Assembly: GCA_034401795.1 (NCBI GenBank)
Contig: CM067370.1
Span: 102,924,028 to 102,988,027, forward strand
Origin: Chaetoderma sp. LZ-2023a
Taxonomy: Eukaryota > Mollusca > Caudofoveata > Chaetodermatida > Chaetodermatidae
Length of the DNA stretch: 64,000 nucleotides
Direction: 5' to 3'
Position 1 is the stretch's first letter, and each line of letters opens with the position of its first letter. This document shows positions 39,165 to 54,312 of the stretch, piece after piece. A program made the translations under genes and the position numbers. The notes under the pieces are model-generated. The model was not told the DNA's origin. It saw only the letters and a list, made by a program, of their open reading frames with translations, and did not search any database.

Positions 39165-39340
39165 GAGGAATCCAGTTTTAGCTATGCTCAGCCCATCTCT
39201 AGCTAAGCTCCGCCCACGCTTTGTACGTGTTGACATCCGTCGATCCCTACACTCCATAAATCTCAATTTCCACAAGATTTAGTTGATTAAAAAATTAGTT
39301 GATTATGATGTCATATGATTGACTGAGAGACTGGATTCCT
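39165..39340 (-). repeat. CRE-rich dispersed element, inverted partial copy
   Basis: TTTTAGCTATGCTCAGCCCA, GTGTTGACATCCGTCGATCC and CAATTTCCA are the reverse complement of the 3' part at 3650-3745. GATTATGATGTCATATGATTG further on matches 57620-57640. Confidence 0.7.
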
Positions 39341-39513
39341 GGGGAAACTGGTCTAAAACGGGCCCCAAACATAAAGCTGGCCCATGACATCTCGCGCTGC
39401 TATTTACTAGATATGCGATGTAAGTTAGATTGTTATCCACGTGCTATATTGACCGGTCACGCAAAATACCCCCAAAAATCGATGTTACGGTTAACTGGTT
39501 TCGGAAATGCACG

Positions 39514-39516
<3 letters not shown>

Positions 39517-39547
<31 letters not shown>

Positions 39548-39548
39548 T
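39517..39548. repeat. (CAT)n microsatellite
   Basis: About ten TCA/CAT triplets. Confidence 0.95.
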
Positions 39549-40017
39549 ATCGTCTCGGGACATAAACCTAAGGCGTGTACCACCCCGCTTAACTTGTTCA
39601 TTTTCAGACTTCGTTGTGGTTGTGGCGGTCGAGTTTAAAAATTTCGCTTTCGTACAATTATTTACATTATTTACAAGATATATACAATAGTGCTTGTGGG
39701 TGTTTGGATGTAAATGTCCGCATTTGTTTTAAAGTTACTGTTTCGTTTCTTCTTGCAATTTAGATAATGTTCTTCCTGTTAGATCCTTTGTATTAGTGTT
39801 TGAGGATGTGCGTGGTCTTGGAACCGTTAGTCGCGGTGTGCCGCCTACAGTTTCGGACCACTGATCCAAGCGTTAGCTGAGGTGTGCCGCCTACACTTAA
39901 GAATCAGCTGTACATCCTCTGCCTAAGCTGTATTGTAAATTTAAAGTGTTTGTGCTTTCAGTGGTTTTTGTATACATGTTGGATAGTCATCCCTTGTTGG
40001 ATTTAGTCTATTGCCTG

Positions 40018-41040
40018 CTAATCGTAAGTATACATTACGCTGTGAAATTTCTGGTCCAGTTTTACTTTGAAAACCTCAAGGTTCTTGGCATTGACAGTGT
40101 CGCCTGGTAAAGATTTCCAACTTTGAATTACTCTGTTTGAGAAGAAGTGTTTTCGAATGTCCGTGTTGAACTGCTCCATTTTCAGTTTGTAATTATGACC
40201 TCGGGTTGTTTCCACATCAGACTTTCTTAGTATGTTTTCTACTTTGATGTTATAGTAGCCATGACAGATGTTATACACTTCGATTAGATCTCCACGAAAC
40301 TGACGGTACTTAAGTGATATCACGTTGAGTGACTCTAGTCTTTCTCTGTAGCTGAGGTCTTTCAGTTGAGGAACAATATTTTGTTGCCCTGCGTTGCACA
40401 CTCTCGATTTTCTTTGACTGCCGCTTTAGGTGGGGTGACCATATGGTATAACAATACTCTAGGATCGGTTTTACCATGGTTTTGAAGAGAGTAGTAAGCA
40501 GAAATGTGCCCATGTATGTAATTGTCTTTCTGATCACTCCCAGTATCCTGTTTGATTTATTTACTACAGTATTGATATGAACATCGAAAGAAAGATTGTC
40601 GTCAATATGCACACCTAGGTCTTTTTCATTTTCAGTTGGTACTATAGGTAGTTCGGTGTCTGTGTCTGCCATGAAGTATTGCTTCTTTGGGTTGTTTCTG
40701 CCCAAGTGGAGTATGTGTATTTGTGTAGAGTTAAAGTGTAATTGCCAGTCTGTTGACAATTTGCAGGTTTTGTTGATGTTGAGTTGCCGGCTGTCACTGA
40801 ATGGGTTGTTTATCAGTTTTGTGCCATTAGCAAATATTTTGCGCATGCACTCGAGTGTGTCCAGTAGGTCATTAGGAAAAGTACTGGTCCTAGCACACTG
40901 CCTTGTGGTACGCCACATGACACCTCCTTCCAGTCTGATATTGTGCCTCATTGACACGTACCCTTTGTTTACGATTGGTCAAGAACTTTTCTATCCATTT
41001 AACTATCTTTTCCCCCAGAACAGGTGCCATTGGACTGAAG
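40018..41040 (-). pseudogene. CR1/RTE-like LINE reverse transcriptase, C-terminal part, catalytic site lost
   Basis: Seen on minus: GEKIVKWIEKFLTNRKQRVR near 41000, GVPQGSVLGPVLF (after a frame change), then MRKIFANGTKLINNPFSDSR where FADD has become FANG. It continues LSTDWQLHFNSTQIHILHLG, NEKDLGVHIDDNLSFDVHIN, KPILEYCYTIWSPHLKRQSK, and after another frameshift LKDLSYRERLESLNVISLKY, FRGDLIEVYNICHGYY, TTRGHNYKLKMEQ and FFSNRVIQSWKSLPGDTVN. Known: this tail is characteristic of CR1-like elements. Loss of both catalytic Asp shows the copy is dead. The stop is at 40018. Confidence 0.92.
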
Positions 41041-41144
41041 AACTCATATAGACAGTTTAATGTATCACTGTCAACACTTCAATGTCGATGCCGCAAGAAT
41101 ATATCCTCAAGAGTCGCAGCGAAAAACGACTGGGATAAAAAAAA

Positions 41145-42355
41145 AATAAACCCGTGCTTTCCGATTGAACATTTTCTCCAGCATTCAAACCCTACTGCAG
41201 AAGGGCCTATCTCTTAATTCTTGATGGGCATAAAATCCACACAAATAACTTGGAGTTTATTATGTTGGTACGAGAGAAAGATGTCCACATTGTATGTCTC
41301 CCTACTCGCTGTATTCACCGTTTGCATCCCTTAGATGTCTCGTTGATGAAATCACTAATGACGTACTATATACAGGAAGTAGAAAAGTGACTTCGTAATC
41401 ATCCAGGAAGAGTTGTAACTATTTTTCAGATTGCAGCTTTGTTGGTGTGTGTGAGGGCGGGGGTGGGGCCGCTATCTGCATGCAGCCACACCCCTCACTG
41501 CTATACATGGTTTCAAAAGGTCTGGACGTGGGCAATTTAATAGTGATGTCTTCCAGATTACTGTTGACGTGATGAACATGAGCAAGATGATGCGCCTGAA
41601 CAGAATGATGATGACCATTTCATTAGACGACCCGCACCTGGTTCAACCAACCATAGGTACAATAGCAACATCTCATGCCCACCTCGATCAAAAAACGTAG
41701 GTAAACCAGCAGTATCCCGTGTTCCCTCTGCTCAGCCAGTCGTAGTTAAACCATCAGTATGTCGTGCCGCCCCCGCCCTCCCCCCCTCGCCACCCACCCC
41801 AGCTCAGCCAGTCGTAGTTACACCATCAACATCTCGTGTCCCCCGGCTCAACCAACAAAGCCTGCCTCTAATCTTGGAGAATCACATAATGGTAACAAAT
41901 TAACACGTAATGTCAACATCAGCTCCCGTAGTCGTCCCATTGAAATGGAGAGCCATGTTGCCATTACTGATGTGTCTCCCATGCCAAAGACCCAGCAGAC
42001 TGAACGTAAACCATCTAAAGCCAGAGGAAAAACAGATCTATTAAGATGTAGCCCTTACAAGAAAACCTTAGAAAAAAACCAGTCGCGTGGACACAGAAAA
42101 TAAATAGGCCTACCAGAAGGCATATGCCTACTACATAAGAAGCTACAGAATCTAAATCAAAAGGAAAGAAAAAGTTGTCTAAGCTCCTCCCCGAGAAGAC
42201 TGAAACCGTTGATGACACGCCATACTGTGATGAAATATTTTCTGAATCCAAATACGGGGAAATATGGATTCAGCTGATGATAAAGATGGGCACATCAAGA
42301 ATGCTCTGGTAATGACAACGATCCATTTAACTGTGATGTTTGTCAAGATGACTAA
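41145..42355 (+). pseudogene. Tigger/pogo-like DDE transposase, C-terminal part
   Basis: Seen on +: HFLQHSNPTAEGPIS, a frameshift, then LILDGHKIHTNNLEFIMLVR with DGH (usual DGHxSH, holding the second catalytic Asp), KDVHIVCLPTRCIHRLHPLD and VSLMKSLMTYYIQEVEK, a stop, LRNHPGRVVTIFQIAAL, then a long Pro/Ser linker (41500-42000), KARGKTDLLRCSPYKKTLEK, TPYCDEIFSESKYGEIWIQ and NDPFNCDVCQDD near 42335. Known: the DDE_1 superfamily of pogo/Tigger transposases, some with a Cys-rich (PHD-like) C-terminal finger, which the C..WIQ..CDVC order recalls. At least five frameshifts or stops. The DNA-binding N-terminus is absent. It abuts the LINE fragment on its left. Confidence 0.85.
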
Positions 42356-43415
<1,060 letters not shown>

Positions 43416-43419
43416 TTAT

Positions 43420-44460
43420 CTGAGGCATATCTCGGGAATCCTATGAGGTAGAAACACCAAATTTGGTACATATATTGATATTATGGGTGGCTAAAAAGAC
43501 TTTTAGGTTGGGATCAAAAGGTAAAAAATCACGGCCACGGGGTGATTTAGTGCATCCCGAAATACATATTTTAGCTATAAATCTGGAAAGCAAGCAAATA
43601 GAAGCACGGAATTCGGTACATACCTTGATATTCTGAATCCCTATAAAATGTTTTAGTTTGGGCTCAAAGGGTATAAAGTAGAGGTCACAGGGTCACTTAG
43701 TGCATCCCGAAATTCACATTTTGTGACATAAATGCGGAACGCAAGTAGGTAGAAATATAAAATTCAGCGCATACATTGATATTATGAGTGGCTAGAAAAT
43801 GTTTTAGTTTGGAGTCAAAAGGTAAAAAATCACGGTCACGTGGTCACTTAATGCCTCCTGAAATACATATTTTTAGCCATAAATCAGGGACGCGAGTAGG
43901 TAGAATCACCAAATTCGGCACATACGTTGATATTATAAGTGGCTAGAAAATGTTTTAGTTTGGAGTCAAACGCTAAAAAATCGAGGTCACTAGGTCACTT
44001 AGTACATACACGAATAGAGATGGTCGTCAATAACGCTGCTGTGCAAGCATGGAGAATTACAAATCGGTAACATAAATTCATTTTGCGTTGGCTAGAGGGA
44101 AAACTTAGTTTCAGATCAATAGTTTAAATATCTAGGTCACGGGATCACTAAGAGCCTCCCAAAATACACATTTAACCATAAATCGGGAACGCAAGTAGGT
44201 AGAATCGCCAAATTTGGAACATCTTTTCATATTATAGATGGCTAGCAGTTCTATTAGTTTCAGGACAACGCATCACATATATAGATCACTGGGTCACAAA
44301 GTGTATACTGGAACATAAATTTTTGGCCATAATTCTGGAAAGCAATAAGGTAGAACAACAAGATTTAGCACACGCATTCATATTGCAACAGCGTATGATT
44401 GCTTTGAGTTTGATGTCAACAGATCAACTAGGTTACGGGGTCACTAAGTGCATTATCAAG
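43420..44460. repeat. 150-bp tandem array, seven units, each with a DR2-like half-site pair
   Basis: The landmark TTGATATT (or its degraded form) recurs at 43477, 43627, 43778, 43929, ~44079, ~44229 and ~44380, steps of 150-151 bp. Units share GGTAGAATCACCAAATT, TGGCTAGAAAATGTTTTAGT and GGTCACTTAGTGCATCCCG. The + and - frames in it are incidental. Confidence 0.92.
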
Positions 44461-44800
44461 AAAGAGCGCAAAGGCATGAGTCCTTTGATATTACTGTAGA
44501 AATCAATGAAGACCAATACATTTAGTATAATAAACGTTTTTTGCGCTAAGCCCATCACATGGACCTCCCAAAAACCGAGAAAAAATGCAGCCTTGGGGAA
44601 ACACATTTTTGGCATGAATCCTAGATAGCCGCCGTCGATATAGGCAACAGACAATACTGTCATATCTGAACTAATTCTGATTCTGATGAATTTGGTACGC
44701 ATTATGATAGTTTTGCACATGCCCGATCGATTAGAGAGGTTTTTATTATCATGCAATGTCAACTTCACAAGACAAAGGTCATGGTCATGCGGTTTTGCCA

Positions 44801-44803
<3 letters not shown>

Positions 44804-44884
<81 letters not shown>
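44804..44884. repeat. (GA)n microsatellite
   Basis: About 40 GA units with one AA interruption. Confidence 0.98.
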
Positions 44885-45416
44885 CACCCCCATCCCACCC
44901 ACCTCGGTCGACCGAGCATCATTCACATCCCTGCCTGACTAGAGAGTCTGCAACTCTGCCTTTTTCGCGTAGGAAAGTGAAATGAAAAGTGTAAATTTGA
45001 GGGGTTTTCAGAAGCATGCTCGACTCGGCTAGACATTGTCGATGTCTGGCTGGGTCGGTCATGATTCGGATAAATCGTCACATCGAAATCATGCTGCCCG
45101 ACTCGACATGATTCTGACAACAGGAATCCCGGGTTGCCGAGCTAGGACATATGCCACTTATGCATGGTCTCATAGATACCTGAGTCAGTTTGTTCAGTGT
45201 ACGGGAGACGTAACGATCTCAACTATGGGGGTGGAGGACCCCCACCCCCACCCCCAGTCAGTGTCCGCGGATTTTCTCACAAAGATTTGGGCTCTTCGAT
45301 ATTTCAAGCCATTTTAGCAATAATACAATAATTCTTTTTAATGTCCTGGAGAGTAATGTCACGTAGACCTTTTTCAGGGGGAAATGAGTGTGGGGTTGGG
45401 TGTGTGTGGGTGGGGA

Positions 45417-46028
45417 TCATACTTTCCTGCTGGCTAGTTGGCGACCATCACAGGTTAATGTTATAATCTTGTTGCTATAGAGCGTATGTGGGTCACTTGG
45501 ACGACTGATTTCGTAGTACACATGCACTGGCTTATTAGGATGCTGAGTGCTAAGTATTGGACTGTGGTGCACTGCCTCCACCGACGCTGCCACTGATATG
45601 GCTGCTACGCCCCGCTGTTCCGATTCGGCCGCACTGCGCGGTTGCCTCGTCGTCTCCCAATGACCGGGAGCAGGAGCTCCCATTGGATGACGAAGACGAG
45701 TCTGCCCGGCGCGTCCTTCGCGACCCTTGGGGCTTCGGGGACCTTCCGTTTGGCAGAGAAGAAGGTAGGACAGGATCATGCACAGAATATGACGACTGCA
45801 TAATGGGTCAGCGGATCCAAACGGTTCTCGCGGGGCCGAGTGCGCATTCGCACCAGAAGGATTCACCTCAATCGTGACATCCGAAGCTCCACTCAGGATA
45901 CCTTGCCACTCGGTAGACCATAGGTAAGTGTACGGAGTGGATACAGAAGCTACCTTCGTCCTCAGGTTCAGAGCTCTAAATGGGGGTATCGACCTGATCG
46001 CCAGGGAACTATTGAAGAGGCAACTCAA
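45417..46028 (-). CDS. 203-codon open frame, hypothetical
   Basis: ATG at 46028, stop at 45417. The middle (45550-45880) is GC-rich and open in frames on both strands, which weakens the coding case. The peptide has a short hydrophobic patch (ILCMILSYLLLC) and Arg/Gly/Pro-rich stretches. The GC content contrasts with the A/T-rich flanks. I recognise no family. It could be an exon of an unknown gene, part of a transposon or a GC-rich repeat. Confidence 0.25.
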   Translation of the reverse strand: MSCLFNSSLAIRSIPPFRALNLRTKVASVSTPYTYLWSTEWQGILSGASDVTIEVNPSGANAHSAPREPFGSADPLCSRHILCMILSYLLLCQTEGPRSPKGREGRAGQTRLRHPMGAPAPGHWETTRQPRSAAESEQRGVAAISVAASVEAVHHSPILSTQHPNKPVHVYYEISRPSDPHTLYSNKIITLTCDGRQLASRKV

Positions 46029-48730
46029 CGACGATTAACAATGTTATATAATAATATTTATTGAGCAATAATTTATGAAATAAGGATAATTACAAACTCT
46101 TGTATCATTTCATGACAAACCACATGCGAATAGCGACTGAAAGTAAATACTGATACAAATGCGCGTAACTACAGATATTAACGTTGTATAAATAAGTGGT
46201 AATGACATAAAATAAAATTGCACTGCCGGTATTCTCACCGGGTTATGAAAGAATGGCTAACCCAATAGTATGTATGGAGACATGGCGGAGGAGCATCTGC
46301 GAATGGACAATACACATTTAAGAACAGAAATATTGACTAGGATACCGATCAAATGTAAAAGTATTCCATTAAGTTTAAAATAACGTGATGTCATGGACAA
46401 GGAAAGACTAAATATAAATGGTGGTAAATAACAAATAATAAGTTCCAAAACCACAAGATAGGGAACGCCCACTATCAATAAAAACAACCTATCTTCTCTT
46501 TATAAAAACACTGACTATAGATGAAAAACATATGGAAGAAGATGAGGATGATCGAAATGGTGACCAGAACCGTTCATGAACTGGCACGGATCATTTAAAT
46601 GTAATAGTATTAAAATATTGGATGTAGAGCCACACGATGATACTTGAGTGATGGACATATTTAAGGACGGTATTACAAATGCTGGACGTCTTCAAGAACA
46701 ATCTCATACGACAAAATGCTAACGGAAAGCTATTACTATTAACTACAATCGATTCAACTCTCTACCCTTGATGTTCGAACTAAATTAAATCGGACCTAGG
46801 GTCTCGAGTAATAGTAAGTTCATTCTGGAGAAGACACAAATGGAAAAACTGTCTACTTACACACACGGCACGAAGAGATACGATCCAGCGAGACCATCCG
46901 GTTCCGGATAAGTCCAATGACCTATACTATGGACACGCACGTTCCATCTGGGAGGATGTATGCGAAAAGGACGGCAACAACGCGTTGAGACAAGCTCTGA
47001 GAAAGCCAACGAAAGAGAAATATTGCAACATATAATTCCATATATAAGGAACTTAGTATAAGTTTATGGTTTGCCAATCTCAGGACCCTTTCTACAATCA
47101 ATTTCAATGGTTAGACTACTCAAATACAAACTAAGCCAGTTCAACCATGTAAACAGACTAGGTGCTCCACTCGGATGGAACAAGAGCTCGACAGGCTTCT
47201 CTATGATAACACTCTTTCCCATGAAGGCGAAGGCTCCACCTCGATCGAGTGGCCAACAATGTTCCGTCCGTCACAATAGTATTCGGTATCGTCATCTGTG
47301 AAGTGGTTGAAGTGTCTCTTAACCATCACGATGGAAATCAGTATTTGAAAATTCCTACACTATCCTATGACGCAGGGCGGCCCGCATGGAACGACTGGTC
47401 GTCACTGGAGGTCATGTCGGTTAGAAATTGTCGTAGGACTGGAATCTCTAGTACTATATGAGACGAGAAAGCTGAGTGCAGATTTCAAGTTAATGGCGTA
47501 ATAAGCAGAACAACTAGGTACCGTTGGTGCCTATAAAGTTTCAAGGAAGTATTTCGATTCAGTTGATCCAATTTGAAACATGGACTGGAGTACCAAATAC
47601 TAGCAATCCTAATGTTATAGAGCAGAAAACCCTACAGATTATTGTGCTAAAACTACTGTTCCAGGACAGTAAAATACTCTTCCCAGAAGTATAGTGGTAT
47701 TGATTATGGTATGTGTTGAACACTTACGTTTGGCGTAATATAGTAATCCGGTTATATAACATTAATTAAATAATGAACCAATAATAGAACACCGTATCCG
47801 GATATATATGTGTCTGTATAACGTGTCCGTATATAAATGGTTCTGGAACAGATATGTCCTCACAGGAGGTCAACAATGTCTAGTTCCGGTGGTGGGGTGG
47901 TTAATGTTCACCTCTTCACTGGAATGACCTGGAGTCCCGGGAAATAGGAATCACCCTGGACCACCACGTCCTCTAGCAAACCAATCACTCTTCGTCAACA
48001 GCTTGATGCCTCTGAGTCTGCTGATAATATCATCCACTGAACACGAAATATAATATCCACTGTCCACGGGGCTGACAACGTAAGCACAATGTGAAAGAAT
48101 GTGATCCAACGCTTCTTCGATGTGGTGGTAAGAACCCTTGTCAGCTGACTCGAAAAACTCTCTGGGAATAGGATGTGTGGATTCGTAATCAAGAATCGAA
48201 CCACTCTCTGGAAATTCAAATTCTCAGGAGAGCGTCCAATCTCTTTAAACTGTGTTTCGTATATTGAAGCGAACCACCGCAGGATCTGACGAAGATGAAT
48301 ACTGGAAAGGAGAACTGACGATTCTCCACACACTCTGGACCCAGTACTCCTTGATGACAGATCGCACGGACAGTTCGGTAAACATAAACTCAATGAAGTG
48401 GGGAAAAGTTCTCCGCTATCTGGAATCCATGGGTAAATCCGTCAATTCAGTTCTATCAGGATCAATTCAACAGTAACTATGAGTTCTAAAGTACCGATTT
48501 GCAGGAGTCCACCGTCATTATATGCGGCAGACTATGGTAACCAGGCAATGACATGCCAGTGGTAAATTTTCAAAAAATAGTCTTCCCTTGGTCTGCAAAT
48601 TGACATTTCTCAAGACCACTGCAGAACCCGTTTTTTGGCTGATATGAGGGTTAAAGGGTAACCATTAAAGCATTGAATTTTCAGATTCCTAAATATCATG
48701 TTGACTACATTAAAGGGAAATTTCATTGAT
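46029..48730. other. no recognised gene; possible old coding remnant near 48000-48260
   Basis: A/T-rich, many stops. On minus, 48260-47995 reads coherently (for example PREFFESADKGSYHHIEEAL and HCAYVVSPVDSGYYISC) but belongs to no family I know. The 76-codon minus frame at 46257-46487 is hydrophobic and probably compositional. Confidence 0.3.
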
Positions 48731-49003
48731 AGCCATTACACCCTATGGAAGCAACATGCGTCAGTCAAATTGCTTTCAAAACAATCATCAAATATTATGT
48801 TCAATATTTTGAAATGAATTTGATTGATAGCTGCTACTGCGCCTATGGCAACAGGTTTCAGTCAAATTGTATTCAAAATAGTTATCAGCGCATGCAATAT
48901 CTGTATGAATTTAACAAATATTATGTTGAATATTTTGAAAATACTTTGACTGACAGCTGTGGGGTAAAGTTTCCGGTCAATTTTGTTTCAAAATGTTCAT
49001 TGG
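48731..49003. mobile_element. cluster of three palindromic MITE copies
   Basis: A right-arm half (48731-48795, GTCAGTCAAATTGCTTTCAA), a full degenerate copy (48798-48894, TTCAATATTTTGAAATGAAT to CAAATTGTATTCAAAATAG) and another (48922-49003, TGTTGAATATTTTGAAAATA to TTTTGTTTCAAAATG). They lie just left of the Harbinger element. Confidence 0.7.
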
Positions 49004-49060
49004 CTTATTCAAGAGCTGAACTAATATTCTGGCACTTCAAGATTAGCATTTTTAAATGTT

Positions 49061-49084
49061 AAGCGGGCGACACACTAGGCGTGT
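49061..49084 (+). repeat. Harbinger left terminal inverted repeat
   Basis: AAGCGGGCGACACACTAGGC, matching the right end in inverse with one substitution. Confidence 0.9.
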
Positions 49085-49345
49085 TTGTACGCTCTACGCC
49101 GCGATCAGGGTAAATTTGACGATTTTCGCCAGGTGTGTCTGCTCCGGCGACGACAATATTGTCAGCGATTTCGTACGCTAGTGAATACGCTCATATCTGG
49201 CATGTTAGATAAATTCGCTAGTAATCGACGATCGCTCAGAGACCAGCGTGTACCTTCGCCTAGTCTGTCCGCCCCGTCGATTGTACGCGAGCGTACGAAA
49301 TAGCGAGAGCCAATCAGCTATCGATATTCTATCACATGTTGCAAT

Positions 49346-51701
<2,356 letters not shown>

Positions 51702-53064
51702 AGCACACACACGTACGCACACACTCACACACGTATACGCATCATCATCATAAAGGCCGTTTTATTCTACTTAACTAATAACTAGTCAATCACTTCTTTT
51801 TATTTATTTATAAAGGTGGCTAAGTCGCAATTATAGCGTGCCCTACTCATTTCATTGATTATGATAAATAAAATATTTATGATGAACAAAGGATTTTCTT
51901 CGATTTTTTGTTCGGACCATATTGTCAAAAGTTGATCAGTTAGTAAGTAATCAATTATAGGGATGCATTATGGTTTAAAGGTGTGCCATGTATCAAATGT
52001 AGGCCAGTATGACCTACTTTTCAGCATTCACTGAGAAAACTATTGTCCGGAGTGAACAGATCATGGTACATGAATACATTGTACTTGCCGTGTCAAAGGC
52101 GGGCAAGTGTAACCTAGTTAGTTAACCCAACTTCAAGGTTAATTACAAGGCGGTGTTCTGTGGAATGCGGGGGCATTCTTTGTGATGTGCTACATCACTA
52201 ATCTTCCAGCTTACCTTTAAATATTCGCCTTGCATGGATTCATATACCGCCTTGCATGTTTCCTTCACAATTTCTGAGACTGTGCTTCTTCCCACTCGAA
52301 AGGAAAAGCTTAGGCTTTGAAAGGATTCACCTGAGAGGCAGAACAGAAAGTACAGTGGTTATTAGAGTCATGTCGACAGTGCGTGCGTGTGTGCATGTAT
52401 GCGTGTGCATGAGTGCGTGCGTGCGTGCGTTTAATTTAGGCAACATTTAGACAGATTTCATACGAGCAGTGATAACACATGGCTTTGTGTTAATGATAAG
52501 TTAGCAGTTAACGCTAGCATCGACTATGCAAAATTTCCTGTAGTTGATGTGTTGGAGAAAGTTCAATAAGTAACTATATATTTTCTTACCTGTTGCTAGA
52601 AATCTCAGGGTTATTGATAACCTCTGTTCAGGGCGTATTGCCGGTCGCATCTTTGTGTTGTGTTTTGCAATTACAGGTGCTACCATCCCAAGAATGTCAT
52701 TGAAGCTCTCAGGGCTCATTCTCATGTAAGCTTTGTACATGCCTGTATCCTCAGTTTCTAACTCCTGAACCAAGTTCGCATAGACTCCGTGTGATTGTCG
52801 ACACAAAATCCACGACTTAGACCATAGTGCACGAGTTGCCCATCTTTGATTTCGTCGAAGTCGCCGTTTTAGAAGTAAATAAAAAGCTGCAGCTCATAAT
52901 ACCTTTCGAGTTAGCGCCATTTTGTTTTATCCACGTGGTCAAAATCCGCTGTCAAGAATCGCTGGTAAATACGTCTAGTCTGTCCACTGGATCGCCAGCA
53001 AATGATTTGGAGTGATTATATCAGCGATTTGCCAGCGTGCGAATTCGCAGCGTAGAGGGTAGAC

Positions 53065-53088
53065 ATACGCCTAGTCTGTCGCCCGCTT
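53065..53088 (-). repeat. Harbinger right terminal inverted repeat
   Basis: On minus it reads AAGCGGGCGACAGACTAGGC. Confidence 0.9.
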
Positions 53089-54139
53089 ATACCTATGTCA
53101 GGGATCACCTTAGTCACACATGGCTGAGTATGCGCTTATAGTCGGACTGAAAGACAGGCGCTTCTAATCACAATGGGCGAACAGTAAATTATCAGCATCT
53201 ATTATTTATTGATCTTGTTAAATGTCTATTTGCATTCCAAGAAGATAATCTTATAATGCAAATGGACATTCATAAAGCCAATCTTGACAACTAATGGATT
53301 AAGAGATTTCTGAATGAATGGGGTTAACAACACTCTATTCAGAGATTGGGTGACCAAAGATATATTACTAAGCTCACGCTAATTACTTTGAAAGGATCTT
53401 GACAAAGAATAAAGAGAGTACTGGTTGAGTAGATTCTACTGTAGTCAAAAGTGCTCGAGTGGCCACCTGTGGGGCTAAAAGATTGCGGTTCTTTAACACA
53501 GATGAGCATATGAATATTATTAATTTTCCTGAAAATCACCGTATTGACTAAAGCAGCAACGTTTAGTCCAATTGTTTCATTAACCTTTTGGTGCCCAAAC
53601 CGGTCAAAACCAGCCTTTGTCGTGGTCTTTACAAATGCTCATTTGCAGGCCAAGAGAAGACATTCACTGAGCCAATTATTTCAGTGGTCTTGTATGTATG
53701 TGTTAAAGGGTCAATACATTGGACACGAGAATGGAGGCACCCATTCCTGACTATTTGCAAGGTGGTCATGTTTAATATGCACTAGAGATGCGTTGCTGTA
53801 ACTTATCTCAGAAACAAATTAACTAAAATTTGCTGACTTGCTAAGATCTCAACTGACTAAAGTCAAACTAATTTCAAAATATACATGATTTTGCATATTT
53901 AGGTATATTGATGGATGAGAGCTACATGCTAAGAAATTCATAGTGAAATGGCTTAATAAATCACAGAGAATTAAATTTCTAATTTCCAGCAACAGAAATG
54001 CCATTTTTATGATTTAACAAATAATCTGGTTGAATTTTTGGAAATTAATTTGACTGGGTGCTGTGGCTGCTATTTACAACAGCAGCAAGTTCCAATCAAT
54101 TTTGAAAGAAAGTGAGAAAAGTAGCGCTTTTGAAAAAAA
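53089..54139. other. no gene seen; hairpin and MITE fragments
   Basis: Fragments of the second hairpin family (53215-53300 and 53580-53710) and a decayed MITE (54028-54110, TTGAATTTTTGGAAATTAAT). Nothing coding recognised. Confidence 0.4.
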
Positions 54140-54312
54140 TCAAATGCATTTGAAAACTCAAATGCAAATGCAACCCTTTTCATACAAATGCAGATGCAAA
54201 TACATGAGATTCAAATGCAAGCGCAAATGCGTCAGAAATTTCATAATTGCATTTAAATGCAAATGCAAGTGCAATTGCATTCAAATGCAAATGCAATGTA
54301 TGCATTTCCACT
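54140..54312. repeat. degenerate (AAATGC)n repeat rich in octamer motifs
   Basis: Hexanucleotide-like AAATGC and AAATGCAAGTGC units. ATGCAAAT occurs exactly at 54162, 54194, 54257 and 54285. The + frame of Lys/Cys/Met/Gln residues across it is an artefact. Confidence 0.85.

Larger units (their letters stand above)
37096..40017. other. no gene seen; repeat fragments and simple repeats
   Basis: Pieces of the CRE-rich element lie at 38200-38262 and, inverted, at 39165-39340. G/T-rich (39008-39045) and (CAT)n (39517-39548) tracts are present. 39710-40017 may be the 3' UTR of the LINE on the minus strand, since it directly follows its stop. A purine-rich stretch lies at 37950-38035. Confidence 0.45.
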
